The position numbers and the translations under genes were made by a program. From NCBI GenBank assembly GCA_034008185.1, contig CM067104.1, forward strand, positions 930,001 to 994,000: a stretch of DNA of 64,000 nucleotides, written 5' to 3'. The notes beneath the pieces are model-generated. The model had not been told where the DNA came from, did not search any database, and saw nothing but the letters and a program-made list of their open reading frames with translations. Below are positions 20,580 to 32,360 of this stretch, in pieces (position 1 is the stretch's first letter; each line of letters starts with the position of its first letter). The DNA is from Gorsachius magnificus (lineage: Eukaryota > Chordata > Aves > Pelecaniformes > Ardeidae).

Positions 20580-21010
20580 CAGACTACGTAGCGGTGTATA
20601 AACAGCTGGGTAAGTGCAGACAGACATGGTCTGAGAGATCCGTAAGTGTAAATATGTAAGCCTGACCAGATATTGTATAGATAAGTAGGTGATTATGTAT
20701 ACATATATATACCCGGTGTCTCCAGGGCAGCACTGGGCGTTTCAAACCTATGAATTGAGTCATTCAGGGCATCCTGGTGTCTCGGGGGATGTTCCAGGGC
20801 TCTTTCCGGGCCATTAGTACATTGCTGGGACTATTCTCCACCTCTCTGAGGGGAGTATATATATGTAGGTGATTATCTGACACAGATATACGTTCCCTAT
20901 ATGTGTAAAAAAATCTATGTAAGTGTAAATGTCTATGCTCTACGAGGCTTTTAAAGTGCAAAGAAACCCAATTTATAGAAAGGATTTAAAAACTTGCTCC
21001 CCCCCGATCT
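20580..21010. repeat. AT-rich degenerate repeat island
   Basis: An abrupt AT-rich patch in GC-rich DNA, with loosely repeated AAGTGTAAAT, TAGGTGATTAT and (TA)n motifs. It is interrupted by copy 2 of the 141-bp repeat. It resembles the AT-rich patch at 25220-25410, which carries AAGTGTAAAT on the other strand. Confidence 0.6.
20714..20854 (+). repeat. 141-bp direct repeat, copy 2
   Basis: Near-identical to 19182-19322 (three mismatches). It is inserted within the AT-rich island between ATATATACC and GTATATATATG, so the duplication into this site is younger than the AT-rich sequence. Confidence 0.93.
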
Positions 21011-21267
21011 CTGCTGAAGATATAAAAGTGCTCTCAGACGCTGCCCCTTCCCCCTTCGCCTTTTCTCCTTTTTCCCATCCCAGTTTGGGGCAGCTCAGCA
21101 CGCGGGGCTGTGCCGGCGACGGCTGAGCAGCGCTTGCGCAGAGCCGAGGCGCCTCCTGCTCCTCACCCCGTGCCCCGCCAGCGAGCAGGCTGGGGGTGCA
21201 CGGGAGGGTGCCCCCCACTGACCCGAGGGATACTCTGGAGCACGTGAAGTCGTGTTCAGGAATAAAA

Positions 21268-21628
21268 TGGGGGGGGGGGGGGGGCGAGGCTGGCGGGGGG
21301 GGTGCTGCTGCCCGGGGACTGGCTGCGCGTCGGTCGGTTGGTTGTCAGCAATCATTTTCATTTGTATGACTTGTCTTTCTTGGGGTTTGTTTTTCTCTCT
21401 TTGGTGGTTTTTTGTTGTTGTTTTGGTGGGGGGTGGGTTTTTTTTTGGTTTTTTGTTTGTGTTTTTTGTTTTTTTAAAATTTTCTCTTTTCCTTACCGGT
21501 GGTCGAACTGTTTTTATCTCAGCCCACGAGTCTTCTCACTTTTGTCCTTCCGGTCCTCTCCCCCATCCCACGGGTGGGGACTGAGCTGCGTGGGGCTGAG
21601 TTGCCGGCTGGGGTTAAACCACGGCGCA
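21268..21628 (+). mobile_element. 5'-truncated ERVL-type LTR fragment
   Basis: The 3' half of the same LTR family as the complete element at 25514-26069. Shared landmarks in order: G-run with TCGGTCGG, GCAATCATTTTCATTTG, T-rich stretch, CTGTTTTTATCTCAGCCC, CTCTCCCCCATCCCAC, and the terminal GGGGTTAAACCACGGCGCA. The 5' half is absent and the T-rich part is expanded. Confidence 0.8.
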
Positions 21629-23872
21629 GGGTGGGCTGCAGGCCCTGCCTGCCTGGGGCGTTCGGCTCTCCGTGCCTCTCCAGCCATCTTGACGGGCCGT
21701 CCTCGCTCTTCATCGCTGCTTTATAGCGCCTTTGGCTCCGTAAGCACCACGCTGTGGAAACGTACCTGTCTCCCAGCCTCTGGGAATTAACTCTGCCAAA
21801 GACAGAGCAGAACAGGCACGGCACAACCTACGGCAGTTCTGCCTCTCCTTTCCTTTGCCCCTTACTCTGTCCAGCTGAGCTGGAAAGCGCGGTTGTTGCA
21901 GAAACCGCTGCACCCTGCGGCTCCTTCTCGGGCTGTTGGCTTGGCCCTGTGTACAGGAGGGACGCTGCGTGGGACACGGGCAGCCTGGAGAGCTTCACAC
22001 CGAGTCTCCTTCCTTTCCCCTTTGGGCAGCAGCGGTTCTGCCGCTGCTACGGGCAGCCGCTTTCTCCAGGGCGAGGAGCTGGGACGACAGGAGGCTGCTG
22101 CACGCTCCGGTCACCCCAAGATGCTGTTCCCTGGGGTGGGGAAAGCTGAGGTCCTTTCTGCGCCGCCGATGGCTCTTCCCAGGGAACCGGGCTCTGGCTT
22201 TAGCAGAAAAAGGGGTCGGTCGCAGGCGGGCAGGGGTGGCTGCGCGCAGCTCTTGGGCAGGCGCCTCGCTTGTTCAAGTAGGGGGGTATTCCTCGCCTCG
22301 CAGCCTCGATGCCCAAACCATCAGGGGTTCCAGTTACAAAAGCCTTTTGTCATCAAAGCAAGAGGACAGCTAGATTTCCACCAGCGCCATATTTCGGCCG
22401 TGTTGCTGGCTGAGAAGGGCTTGCAGGCCAGGTGATCTTTGGAGGGGTCTGAAACAGCCGGAGTGTTGAAGTGGTTGGTTTAAGGAGGGGAAATTAGGCA
22501 GGCAAAGGACCCGAGCGGCTCCCCTGACACCGGCAGAGCAGCCCATCCAGGCTACCCCGCAGGGCGTGTTGCAGGCAGCAAAGGGCAAGCGCCACGCTCG
22601 GCAGCGGGAGCGGCAAGGAGCGCGGCGCTACACTCCTGCACAAAGGTAAGGTGGTACCTCCAGGGCTCTACGGTCACCTGCCGGGGGGGACATCGACCAT
22701 CCCGATGTGCCTCTTTGCTTTCCCTGCTTGGCGTCGAACGGCTTTGCACGCTGTAAGTACCGTGGTGCGGGGTCTCTTTCTCTGAGCCTGGTGTCTGCGC
22801 GGGATGAGGAGAGCAGCGTACGATGGCACAGAGGGGAGGAAGGGTGCCGACAGCACAGCAGAGCCCGAGGAGCGCCAGGGTCTCGCTCTTTTTCAGAGCG
22901 GCCACTTGCGTCTGCTCTGCTGGGACGTGCTCTTTCCTGATCAACATAGCTGCCCCCCCGGCAGAAAGCAGCTTTCGGTCTCTTCCCGCCTGCCTTCAGG
23001 CTGCCATCTGTGTTGCCTTCATTGATTTTTTTTTTTGTTTTTTTGGTAAAGTCCCTCTCCAGCATCAGTTGCCTCGTTGCTGTACCCAATTTCACTCTCC
23101 CCCCCCTCACTGGCAGATGCAGATGGATACAGCAATCCCGGGGGGGGCGGGGGGGGGGGGTAAGCCCCTTCCAGAGGCTGCCTGGGCTGCTGGTCCTCCC
23201 GAGGCAAGGTGGTGCGGGGCAGGGGCAGAAAGAGCCCCCAGGCTTTTAAAGCAGGCAAATGCCCCGGGCTGAAATGCTCGAGGCAGGGGGCTGCTTTTTG
23301 GTGCAGAGGCAATGACTGTGGCTGCGTGGGCGAGGAGGGCAGAGAAATAGGAGCCCCGTCGGGGCGGTCAGTAGTCACCGGCCTTGGATGGTACAAAGGG
23401 GCGAGGTAGCGGTCATTTCCCCCCCTGCGGAATCCCCCCCCCCCGAAGGGTAAGTGAGGGGGTGCTGACACCCGGCGAGCGAAATTGGGCACTGCAGGTG
23501 GGGAGCAGCGCTGCTGCCTCCTCCGCTGCTGCTGTAGCGTGGTGGTGGTGGGCCGGGCACAGTTCCTGGGGGGGTTGGGGGGGCCAGGACCACCGGTGGG
23601 GGCAAGCGAGCCCCTTGGGTGGGTGCAGGGGTGTCTCCTGACCACTGGCCGCCCAGGGTTGGGGCAATGGGGGGGGCTTCACCCGCGGCGGCACCCCCAG
23701 AGAGTCAGTCTGCGTTGTGCTGCCCGCCGCCACATCTGCCCAGGTCACCCGAACCACCGTCCCTTCCCCGCCGAACCGGCGAGTGTGGCTCCGGGAGTGA
23801 CTGCTGAGGTGTCCCGAGGGGCAGGGGCAGCATTAGGGCTCCAACCCCAAAGCAGACTCGCTCAGGCCTGAC

Positions 23873-23878
23873 AATAAA
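23873..23878 (+). terminator. Orphan AATAAA poly(A) signal
   Basis: AATAAA in the context CTGACAATAAACGC on the plus strand. No plus-strand coding exon upstream could be identified, so it may serve a non-coding RNA or be chance. Confidence 0.3.
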
Positions 23879-24064
23879 CGCTCCCCCCCTGGCGGAGCCC
23901 CCGGTGCAGGCAGCGAGGCTGATGGTGACAGCCCCTGCACAGGGGGTGCTACTGGTGGCGGGGCCGGTGCTACCGGTGGAGGGGCCGGTGTGGGGCAGGG
24001 GAGGAGCAGAGCGGTCACTGGGCTGTGGCTGCAGGGAGAGAGTGGGTAAGCGGGGACCAGGGGG

Positions 24065-24148
24065 ACAGCCTGCCCTCCCAAAAGCCCCACAGACCCTGAG
24101 GCTCAGGGCTTGCTTCCCTACTCCAGGGCCCGACGTTCACACTCACTC
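24065..24148 (+). repeat. 84-bp inverted repeat, left arm
   Basis: The reverse complement of this segment occurs at 26236-26319 with about three mismatches. The pair encloses TMDD1 and the solo LTR. It is not an LTR or CR1 terminus that I recognise. Confidence 0.85.
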
Positions 24149-24292
24149 ATGCCAGAACCCCAGCCCCAGCCCGGGTGCTATGGGGATGGCTGGTGGACAC
24201 CCAGCCCTGGATGCTCCAGCAGGACCCAAGCCAAGGATGGGACCCAGGAGAACACACAGGGTTGGTCTCTGGATCCCAGCCCTCCACGAGGC

Positions 24293-24298
24293 TTTATT
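24293..24298 (-). terminator. TMDD1: AATAAA poly(A) signal of TMDD1 (minus strand)
   Basis: TTTATT on the plus strand, about 65 bases beyond the stop codon of the minus-strand gene. This gives a very short 3' untranslated region. Confidence 0.7.
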
Positions 24299-24359
24299 GA
24301 GTCCTGTTTTCCCTCCAGCAGTTTCTGCTTGATGCTCCAGCTTGGGCGGGATCCAAATT

Positions 24360-25037
24360 TCAGGTGGTGTCCGAGCCCAGCATCCAGCAGCAGGAGTACA
24401 CGGTGGCCGTGGCGAAGAGGATGGAGGCAAGGAAGCCCCCCAGGATGCCCGAGACCACAGGGCCAACCCAGCCCAGGAGACTGCGGGTGTACGGGGGGGG
24501 CGGGTGCCTCTCGAAGCGCAGGTCCCCCAGGTCCCCGGCCGGGGCCCTCCTGCCCCGCGCCCCACCGTGCTGCTCGCCCTCCAGCAGCAGGGAGGAGGTG
24601 AGGTGCTGCACGGTGCGGCCGTACTCCTCCACATTCTTCCGCAGCTCCAGACTCCTGTCCTGGTTCAGGTTTTTCCCCAGCTCTCGGGCGATGTCGGGGC
24701 GCCCAATTTGGTGGAGGCCACGGGCCAGCCGGTCCCAGGTTGTCACCTCTCCCGCTGTCTCCAGCCAGTCCCGTAGAGCCTCCGAGCATCCCGTGGGGCT
24801 GTGGAGGTCCCGGCGGGGGCGGATGGGGTTCCTCTCCTCGGAGAGCAGCTCCAGCTCCTGCTCCCCCAGGTCCCCATCAGGCCCTGCCAGCCACCCCTGG
24901 AGCTGGCGGCACTTGGAGGGGGACAGCAGCTCGGCGATGCGGCTCATGGTGTGACTGCCCACATTGGCTGCTACCGTGTCCTCACACCAGCCGTCCACTG
25001 GCAGCAAGAGCAGGATGAGTCCCACGGGTGCCATCAT
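24360..25037 (-). CDS. TMDD1: Transmembrane and death-domain protein 1-like
   Basis: One uninterrupted exon of about 225 codons. The protein starts with a clear signal peptide (MMAPVGLILLLLPVDGWC, start at 25037). A luminal or extracellular part follows, with an alpha-helical death-fold-like segment (SEALRDWLETAGEVTTWDRL onward to about LRKNVEEY), then a proline-rich stretch, one membrane segment (VGPVVSGILGGFLASILFA) and a short tail. This order and length match TMDD1, whose molecular role is poorly known. Upstream in-frame methionines at 25058 and 25094 would put 7 or 19 residues before the signal peptide and are less likely. The reading frame is intact and the poly(A) signal is close. The symbol rests on domain layout and the 12q13-type neighbourhood. 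Confidence 0.65.
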   Translation of the reverse strand: MMAPVGLILLLLPVDGWCEDTVAANVGSHTMSRIAELLSPSKCRQLQGWLAGPDGDLGEQELELLSEERNPIRPRRDLHSPTGCSEALRDWLETAGEVTTWDRLARGLHQIGRPDIARELGKNLNQDRSLELRKNVEEYGRTVQHLTSSLLLEGEQHGGARGRRAPAGDLGDLRFERHPPPPYTRSLLGWVGPVVSGILGGFLASILFATATVYSCCWMLGSDTT

Positions 25038-25219
25038 CGCTCCGGTGCCCCTCGGCATCGGGGTGGTCCAGGCACCCAGAGTCTCCTTGCCCACCCCAGT
25101 CTGACCTCACAAGCCAGCGCATTCCAGGGACACATCCCTTGTCCCCCCGGCACATCATCCCATGTCACCCCCCCGGCACTGCCCAGCCCCTCGCCTGGTG
25201 TCCCTCCCAGTATCCCTCC

Positions 25220-25410
25220 TCTTCCCAGTTCACTTAGACTCTGTCAATTTACACTTATTATATACAGTATCTATTCACAATTGCATATTAACATTTACTA
25301 TACAGAACACCTATTTCTATTTATTTATCTATTGACACTTAAATACAATTTCTACCTAGACTGCATATAATATCTACTCAGACTTACCAGGTACCACACA
25401 GGAGGTGTAG
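25220..25410. repeat. AT-rich degenerate repeat island upstream of TMDD1
   Basis: About 190 bases rich in TTACACTTATTA, TATCTATT and ATTTATTTATC motifs inside otherwise GC-rich DNA. On the minus strand it reads AAGTGTAAATTG and TAAGTGTCAATAG, like the island at 20580-21010. A short GGGCAT tandem follows at 25481-25503. Confidence 0.55.
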
Positions 25411-25513
25411 ATAGCTCTATCCAGCTGCCTTTCAGTTTTCCCTTAGCCAGCCCCCTCCCCAGCTCCAGCCCCTTGGCCTGGCATGGGCATGGGCATGGGC
25501 ATCCTCACCAGCT

Positions 25514-26069
25514 TGTCCTGGTTTCGGCTGGGATAGAGTTAATTTTCTTCACAGAAGCTAGCATAGTGCTGTGCTTTGGATTTAGTGCTAGAAGAATGTT
25601 GATAACACGCTGATGTTTTTAGTTGTTGCCAAGCAGTGCTCAGACTGCTCAAGGACTTTTTGAGCTTCTCCTGCTTGGCCTGGTGCATAACAAGCTGGGA
25701 GTACAGCACAGCCAGGACCCAAACTGTCCAAAGAGCTATTCCAGACCATAGAACGTCATGCCCCGGGGGGGGGGGTTGGTGGGTCGGTCGGTCGCTCGGG
25801 TACTGATCGCTGCTCGGGACGGGCTGGGCATCGGTCGGCGGGTGGTGAGCAATTGCATTGTGCATCATTCGTTTTGTATATTCTGTATATTTTGTTATCA
25901 TTCTCATTATTACTATTATTTTCTCTTATTAAACTGTCTTTATCTCAGCCCTCGGCTCTAACCTTTTTCTCCTTCCCGATTCTCTCCCCCATCCCACTGA
26001 GGGAGGGGGGGGGGGGAGTGAGCGAGCGGCTGCGTGGTGCTGAGTTGCCAGCCGGGTTAAACCACGACA
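25514..26069 (+). mobile_element. Solo LTR of an avian ERVL-type retrovirus-like element
   Basis: A complete 556-bp LTR from TGTCCTGGTTTCGGCTGG to TTAAACCACGACA. It is flanked by a perfect 5-bp duplication CAGCT (25509-25513 and 26070-26074). It has the family's usual parts: GATAGAGTTAATTTTCTTC near the 5' end, a TCGGTCGG block, and an AT-rich segment with TTATTAAACTGTCTTTATC near the 3' end. No internal coding region remains, so it arose by recombination between the two LTRs. Non-coding. Confidence 0.92.
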
Positions 26070-26235
26070 CAGCTCCACCTGGGACTGCCCCAGCTCATCC
26101 CCACCCACAGCCTTTTCCAACCCTTGGTCCGCCCCATCCTCCCGGGCCCACCTGGGCTGCCCCAGCCCACCCCTGGAGGCCAGAGGGAACAGGGGGCCAT
26201 CACCCAAGCTCCACAGCACATCACCCCCTCCCCTG

Positions 26236-26319
26236 GAGTGAGTGCGAACGTCGGGCCCTGGAGTAGGGAAGCAAGCCCTGAGCCCCAGGGTCTGTGGGGC
26301 TTTTGGGAGGGTAGGCTGT
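26236..26319 (-). repeat. 84-bp inverted repeat, right arm
   Basis: Reverse complement of 24065-24148 (about 81 of 84 bases equal), located between the solo LTR and PFDN5. Confidence 0.85.
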
Positions 26320-26591
26320 ATCGCAGAGGCACGGGTCCAGCTTTTGGCTGTGGCCCCTTTGGTGTGGGAGAAATGCCTGGGCGTTCGCAATTTTGGGTCC
26401 CGGGCTGTGGCTGGGGCAGTGGGATAGCCCCTTCCATGGGGTGGTGGGGTTATTGGGGCTCTGGCCCCCCCCCCCCCCCCATCTCGAATTTTGGGGGTCT
26501 CCCCATCCCGGAGCGTGCCGCCCGCCGGCCGCCAGGGGGCGCGGGTCGGGCGGAGCAGCGAGAGGCGCGGGCGGTTCCAGAGCGTCGCGGC

Positions 26592-26610
26592 CGCCCAAGA
26601 TGGCGCAGGC
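26592..26610 (+). promoter_or_regulatory. PFDN5: YY1-like element over the PFDN5 start codon
   Basis: The context CCAAGATGGCGCAGG matches the YY1 core AAGATGGCG and includes the initiator ATG at 26600. Such downstream YY1 sites are common in housekeeping TATA-less promoters. The surrounding 26510-26760 is CpG-rich. Confidence 0.45.
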
Positions 26611-28352
26611 CGTGAACGTGGGGGAGCTGACGCTGCCGCAGCTGGAGCTGCTCAAGGGGCAGCTCGACCAGGTCTGGGGGGCCGGAGGGGGCGGGGGCGG
26701 GGGCGGCATGGGGCGGCTGTGTGAGGCTGGGGGGGGCCGGGGGGGGCTGTGTGTGTGGGGCATGGGGGGGGGGGGGCGGGGAGGGGACGGACCAGACTGG
26801 GCTGGGCGGGTGGGAGTGTACTGGACTAGACTGGGCCGAGGGGGGTGATGTGCTGGACCAGACTGGGAGGGGGATGTACTGTGCCAGACTGGGTTGGGGC
26901 GGGGGGCGGTGTACTGGATCAGACTGGGCTGGGGGGACTGGGAGGGGATGTATGGGGCCAGACTGGGCTGGGGGAACGGGGAGGTGGGGATGTTCTGGTC
27001 CAGACTGGGCTGGGGGAACACCAGGGTAGGAACTGGGTGACAAGGCTGGAGCTGACTGGGCCAGGTGCCCCAGCCCCACGTCACCGTGTGTGACACTGGC
27101 TCGGGGACAGCCCTGGGCTCTGGCTGTGGGGCTGCGGCCCCTCCCTCCCTCCCTGCCACCGTCCCCCACCCAGGGACCCCCTGGTCCCCCGCTGCCCCCC
27201 CACCACCACCCCGGGCTGACGGGGCCCCTGCCCTTGGCCAGGAGGTGGAGTTCCTCTCGTCCTCCATCGCCCAGCTCAAGGTGGTGCAGACCAAGTACGT
27301 GGAAGCCAAGGACTGTCTCGGGGTGCTCAACAGGAGCAACGAAGGTGAGTGGCGTCCCCCCCTGAATCGCTCCCTGCCCCCCCCAATCACTCCTTGGCCC
27401 CCTGGAATTGCCCAAATTGCTCCCTGCCCCCCATAATTGCTCCTCGTCCCCCCTGAATTGCCCAAATTGCTCCCTGCCCCCCCAAATCACTCCTTGCGTG
27501 CCCACCGAATTGCTCCTGGCCCTCCCGGGGTGAGAGGTGACAAGCTCTGGCACCCCATGCTGGGCTGGGGGGGGACGACGGGGGGGGCCCAGATGTTTCT
27601 TCACCCTGCCCAGATGTTGGGCTGCAGCCTAACCCCCCTCCATTTGCTTTTTTCCCTAGGGAAGGACCTGCTGGTGCCGCTCACCAGCTCCGTATCCTTT
27701 CCTGCTCCCCACAGCCCCCCCCAAATTCCCTCCCCTCGGGGCAGGGGGAGCTGTTTGTGCCAAACCGGCGCCACCAGCATCACGGGGTGGTGCCGGTACC
27801 ACTGCACCCAGGCTCCCTCCCTGGCTCCAAGCCACGTAACCCTGCCGCTTCCCCACTTTCCCTGACCCCCCCCCTCCCAGATGTATGTCCCCGGGAAGCT
27901 CTCGGACGTTGAGCGCGTCCTCATTGATGTCGGGACCGGCTACTATGTGGAAAAGGTGAGGGGGATGCTGTCAGGTTTTTGGGGGGGGGGTGGGTGCCTT
28001 CCCTGGGGAACTGCTCCCTGTTTTTGTGCCACGGAGCCCCCCCTTCACCCCCTTTGCCCCCTTCCCTCAGACGGCAGATGACGCCCGAGACTTTTTCAAG
28101 CGGAAAATTGACTTCCTGACCAAGCAGATGGAGAAAATCCAGCCGGCGCTGCAGGAGAAACACGCCATGAAGCAGGGTAAGCGCCTGGCTCCCTCCCCGC
28201 CCCTTGGGGGGGTCCCGGGCCCCCCCAGATCCCCCCTCCCCTCACTCCCCAAGCCCCCTTCTCTCCCCGCAGCCGTGGTGGAAATGATGAGCCAGAAGAT
28301 CCAACAGCTCACGGCCCTGGGAGCCGCGCAGGGCGCGACCACCAAGGTGTAG
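26600..28352 (+). CDS. PFDN5: Prefoldin subunit 5
   Basis: An alpha-type subunit of the hexameric prefoldin co-chaperone, which hands nascent actin and tubulin to the TRiC/CCT chaperonin in the cytosol. Six exons: 26600-26671, 27242-27344, 27660-27691, 27881-27955, 28071-28176, 28273-28352, all with GT/AG ends and correct phases. They total 468 nt, or 155 residues; the human protein has 154. Landmarks in order: [18 protein letters not shown], first coiled coil with [19 protein letters not shown], beta-hairpin core [20 protein letters not shown], second coiled coil [17 protein letters not shown], and C-terminal [14 protein letters not shown]. No lesion. It is compressed into 1.75 kb and runs tail-to-tail into zinc-finger gene A. 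Confidence 0.97.
26785..27035 (+). repeat. Minisatellite in PFDN5 intron 1
   Basis: Five to six diverged units of about 40-50 bases. Each contains CCAGACTGGGCTGGG or a near variant followed by a G-rich spacer. Confidence 0.8.
27345..27530 (+). repeat. Repeat in PFDN5 intron 2
   Basis: Repeated phrases AATTGCCCAAATTGCTCCCTG and ATCACTCCTTG separated by C runs; about two to three copies of a unit near 60 bases. Confidence 0.65.
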
Positions 28353-28531
28353 CCTTCGGCCTCGTGGGTCCCACTCCTCGCGATCGCCACTGGGACGGGA
28401 GCGGAGGCCGGTGGGAGCCATGGGGCGCGGTGCAGCCCCCCCCAAATCCCACTTCTCCGCCTGCCTTCCCTCCCTCCACCACCACGGTGCCCGGCAGCAC
28501 CAGCCCCCCCAACTTTTTGTAGGCAGCGCGG

Positions 28532-28537
28532 AATAAA
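28532..28537 (+). terminator. PFDN5: AATAAA poly(A) signal of PFDN5
   Basis: AATAAA 180 bases after the PFDN5 stop, in GCGGAATAAACAAAAG. The opposing gene's signal lies only about 190 bases further on. Confidence 0.8.
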
Positions 28538-28726
28538 CAAAAGACTTCTCGCAGCGGGGGGCTCCGCAATTTGGGGCAGCTGTGTCCCGGGAATTCCCCC
28601 TACTCCTGGGAATCCCCCCTTGCTCCTTCCATCTCCAGCTTTGCCAGGGCTCAGCTGGGATTTTTTACCCGCCCTCCCCTCCCCCACAAGATAAAATAAT
28701 CCTCGTTTTCCCCAAAACAGAAGAAT

Positions 28727-28732
28727 TTTATT
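28727..28732 (-). terminator. AATAAA poly(A) signal of zinc-finger gene A (minus strand)
   Basis: TTTATT on the plus strand within GAATTTTATTCCGCGG. It is the only good minus-strand signal downstream of gene A and implies a 3' untranslated region of about 750 bases. Confidence 0.6.
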
Positions 28733-28959
28733 CCGCGGCTGAGGCCCCGTCCAGCCGCGCTACACTTCCCCAGCATGGGGGCTGCCCGGGGGCCACCCCG
28801 TGGCTTCACCCTACGTGTCCCCTCCCCCCCGCCCCCCCCCATATATACATCTATAGGGTCCAACCCCTCTAGGGGGGCACCGAGGTCCAGCCTGTGGCTG
28901 TTGGGGGCCACTCGAAGCGCAGTGGTGTCCGGTGGGGCTTAGTGTCACCTTGTCCCCCT

Positions 28960-29470
28960 GCCCACAGCCCAGTCCGTTTGTCCCCCAGGTCACTGTCACC
29001 TTGTCACCATGCCCACAGCCCAGTCCTTTGTCCCCGGTTGGCTTGCCCGTGGCGAAGTCTTCCCTCTGCCCTCCCTGTCCCCCCCCGGTGAGGTTGGTGT
29101 CACCTCATCTCCCTACCTGCAGCACAGTCCGTGTGTCCCCAGGCTCTGTGTCCCCTCTCCCCCTGCCTGCAGCGCGTCCCTGTGTCCCCAGGCTCCCTGT
29201 GCCCTCGTCCCCCTGCCCCCAGCGCAGTCTGTGTGTCCCCCAGGTTGAGGTTGGCGCCACCATGTCCCTCTACCTGCCGCGCAGTCCATATGTCCCCAGG
29301 CTCCCTGTGCCCTCGTCCCCCTGCCCCCAGCGCAGTCCATGTGTCCCCCAGGTTGAGGTTGGCGCCACCATGTCCCTCTACCTGCCGCGCAGTCCATATG
29401 TCCCCCGATGTGGTGTCCCCTCGTCCCCCTGCCTGCAGCGCAGTCCGTGTGTGCCTGTGTGTCCCCCCCC
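28960..29470. repeat. Minisatellite in the 3' untranslated region of gene A
   Basis: Repeated phrases CAGCGCAGTCCGTGTGTCCCC and CCTCGTCCCCCTGCC. The best-preserved copies form a 108-bp unit (29191-29298 and 29299-29406). Looser half-length copies extend upstream. Confidence 0.85.
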
Positions 29471-29477
29471 CCGGGTC

Positions 29478-31180
<1,703 letters not shown>

Positions 31181-31439
31181 TTACAACCCCAAAACTGGGG
31201 GAGGGGGGGCACTTGTCTCTCCCCCCCGCATCTGGCCCCCCCCCCCCCAAGGACGGGGGGGGTCCAAGCCCCCTCAGCCCCTGCGCATCCCCCCGGTCTC
31301 CCCCCATCCCCGCCCAGCTCGGGGGTCCCGCAGCACCGGGGGGGGAGGGATCCGTCCCGGGGGGGTCCCGGTGCCGGCGGTGGCCAGAGCCAGCTTGGCC
31401 GGAGGGGACACGGAAGGACCCTGGGGGGGGCAGGGACCC

Positions 31440-31640
31440 CCGAGCATCCCCGGGAGCGGGAGGGGCGGCCCCCGCCCCGGCACCCCCCCGCGCTCACCGG
31501 CCCCGGCTCCGCGGCGCCGCCGCCGCTTCCGCCGCCCGCCCGGCCCGAGGGGGCGGGGGCTCCGCCCGGCCCCGCCCCCGGGGGGGGGAGCGGGGGGGGG
31601 CCCGGCCCACGACCCCCCGGCCCGCGGGGTGCGTGTGCCC
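31440..31640 (-). promoter_or_regulatory. CpG island promoter of zinc-finger gene A
   Basis: Very CpG-dense with GGCGGCGGCGGCG. It contains a good minus-strand splice donor (GCTCACC on plus, exon end at 31498), which fits an untranslated first exon starting near 31500-31570. Confidence 0.6.
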
Positions 31641-31679
31641 CGGCGGGGCCCGCACCCCTTGAAACTGCCGCCCCCCCCG

Positions 31680-32360
31680 AAGGTGCCGGCACCCCACCCT
31701 GCGGCGCCTGCTGCACCCCAAAAATGCCTGCACCCCCCCCAGGATGGCTGCTGTACCCCAAAAATGCCTGCACCCCCCCAGGATGCCCGCTGCACCCCCC
31801 AAATGCCTGCACCCCCTCTCGCACTGCTTGTACCCCCCCCCGGGGTGCCCTGCACCCCAAAAGTGCCTGTACCCACCCCCCGCGGAGGGCAGTGGTGCCT
31901 GTACCTCCCCAAAGATGCTTGGTGCACCCCAAAAATACCTGCTCCCCTCCCCAGAGCGCAGGACACCCCGGGGGACCCCCCCCCAAGGCACCCCCCAGGT
32001 TGCCCAGGGCACCCCAAATGCCACCCAGTGCACCCCCAAAGCTGCCCAGGGCACCCCCAGGCCCAGGGACCCCAAACTGCCGGCACCCCAACCCCCCCAG
32101 TGAACCCCCAAACCCCGGGCCCCCCAGGCACCCGGGCCCAAACCCTCAGAGCCACCCAGTGCACCCCAAAACTGTCCTGTGCACCCCAAAGCCACCCCGC
32201 CCCCCCCACCCCCAGAGCCGCCCAGTGCACCCCCAGAGCTGCCCAGTGCACCCCCCCAGGTTGCTTGGGACCCCCAAAAGTGCTCAATGCACCCCCAAAG
32301 CTGCTCAATGCACCCCAAAACAGCCCATTGCACCCCAAATCCACCCAGTGCCCCCCCCGG
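31680..32360. repeat. CACCCCAAAA-type minisatellite upstream of gene A
   Basis: Long array of diverged units with the core TGCACCCCAAAAATGCC and later CCCAGTGCACCCCCAAAGCTG. Same flavour as the array in the gene A intron. It produces reading frames of several hundred codons on both strands that are repeat artefacts. Confidence 0.85.

Larger units (their letters stand above)
21640..24290. other. Spacer without an assigned gene
   Basis: CpG-containing sequence with several moderate open frames, none resembling a known protein. An AATAAA on the plus strand at 23873-23878 could mark the end of an unrecognised transcript. Position 22646 (AAAGGTAAGG) looks like a splice donor without a partner that I could find. 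Confidence 0.4.
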
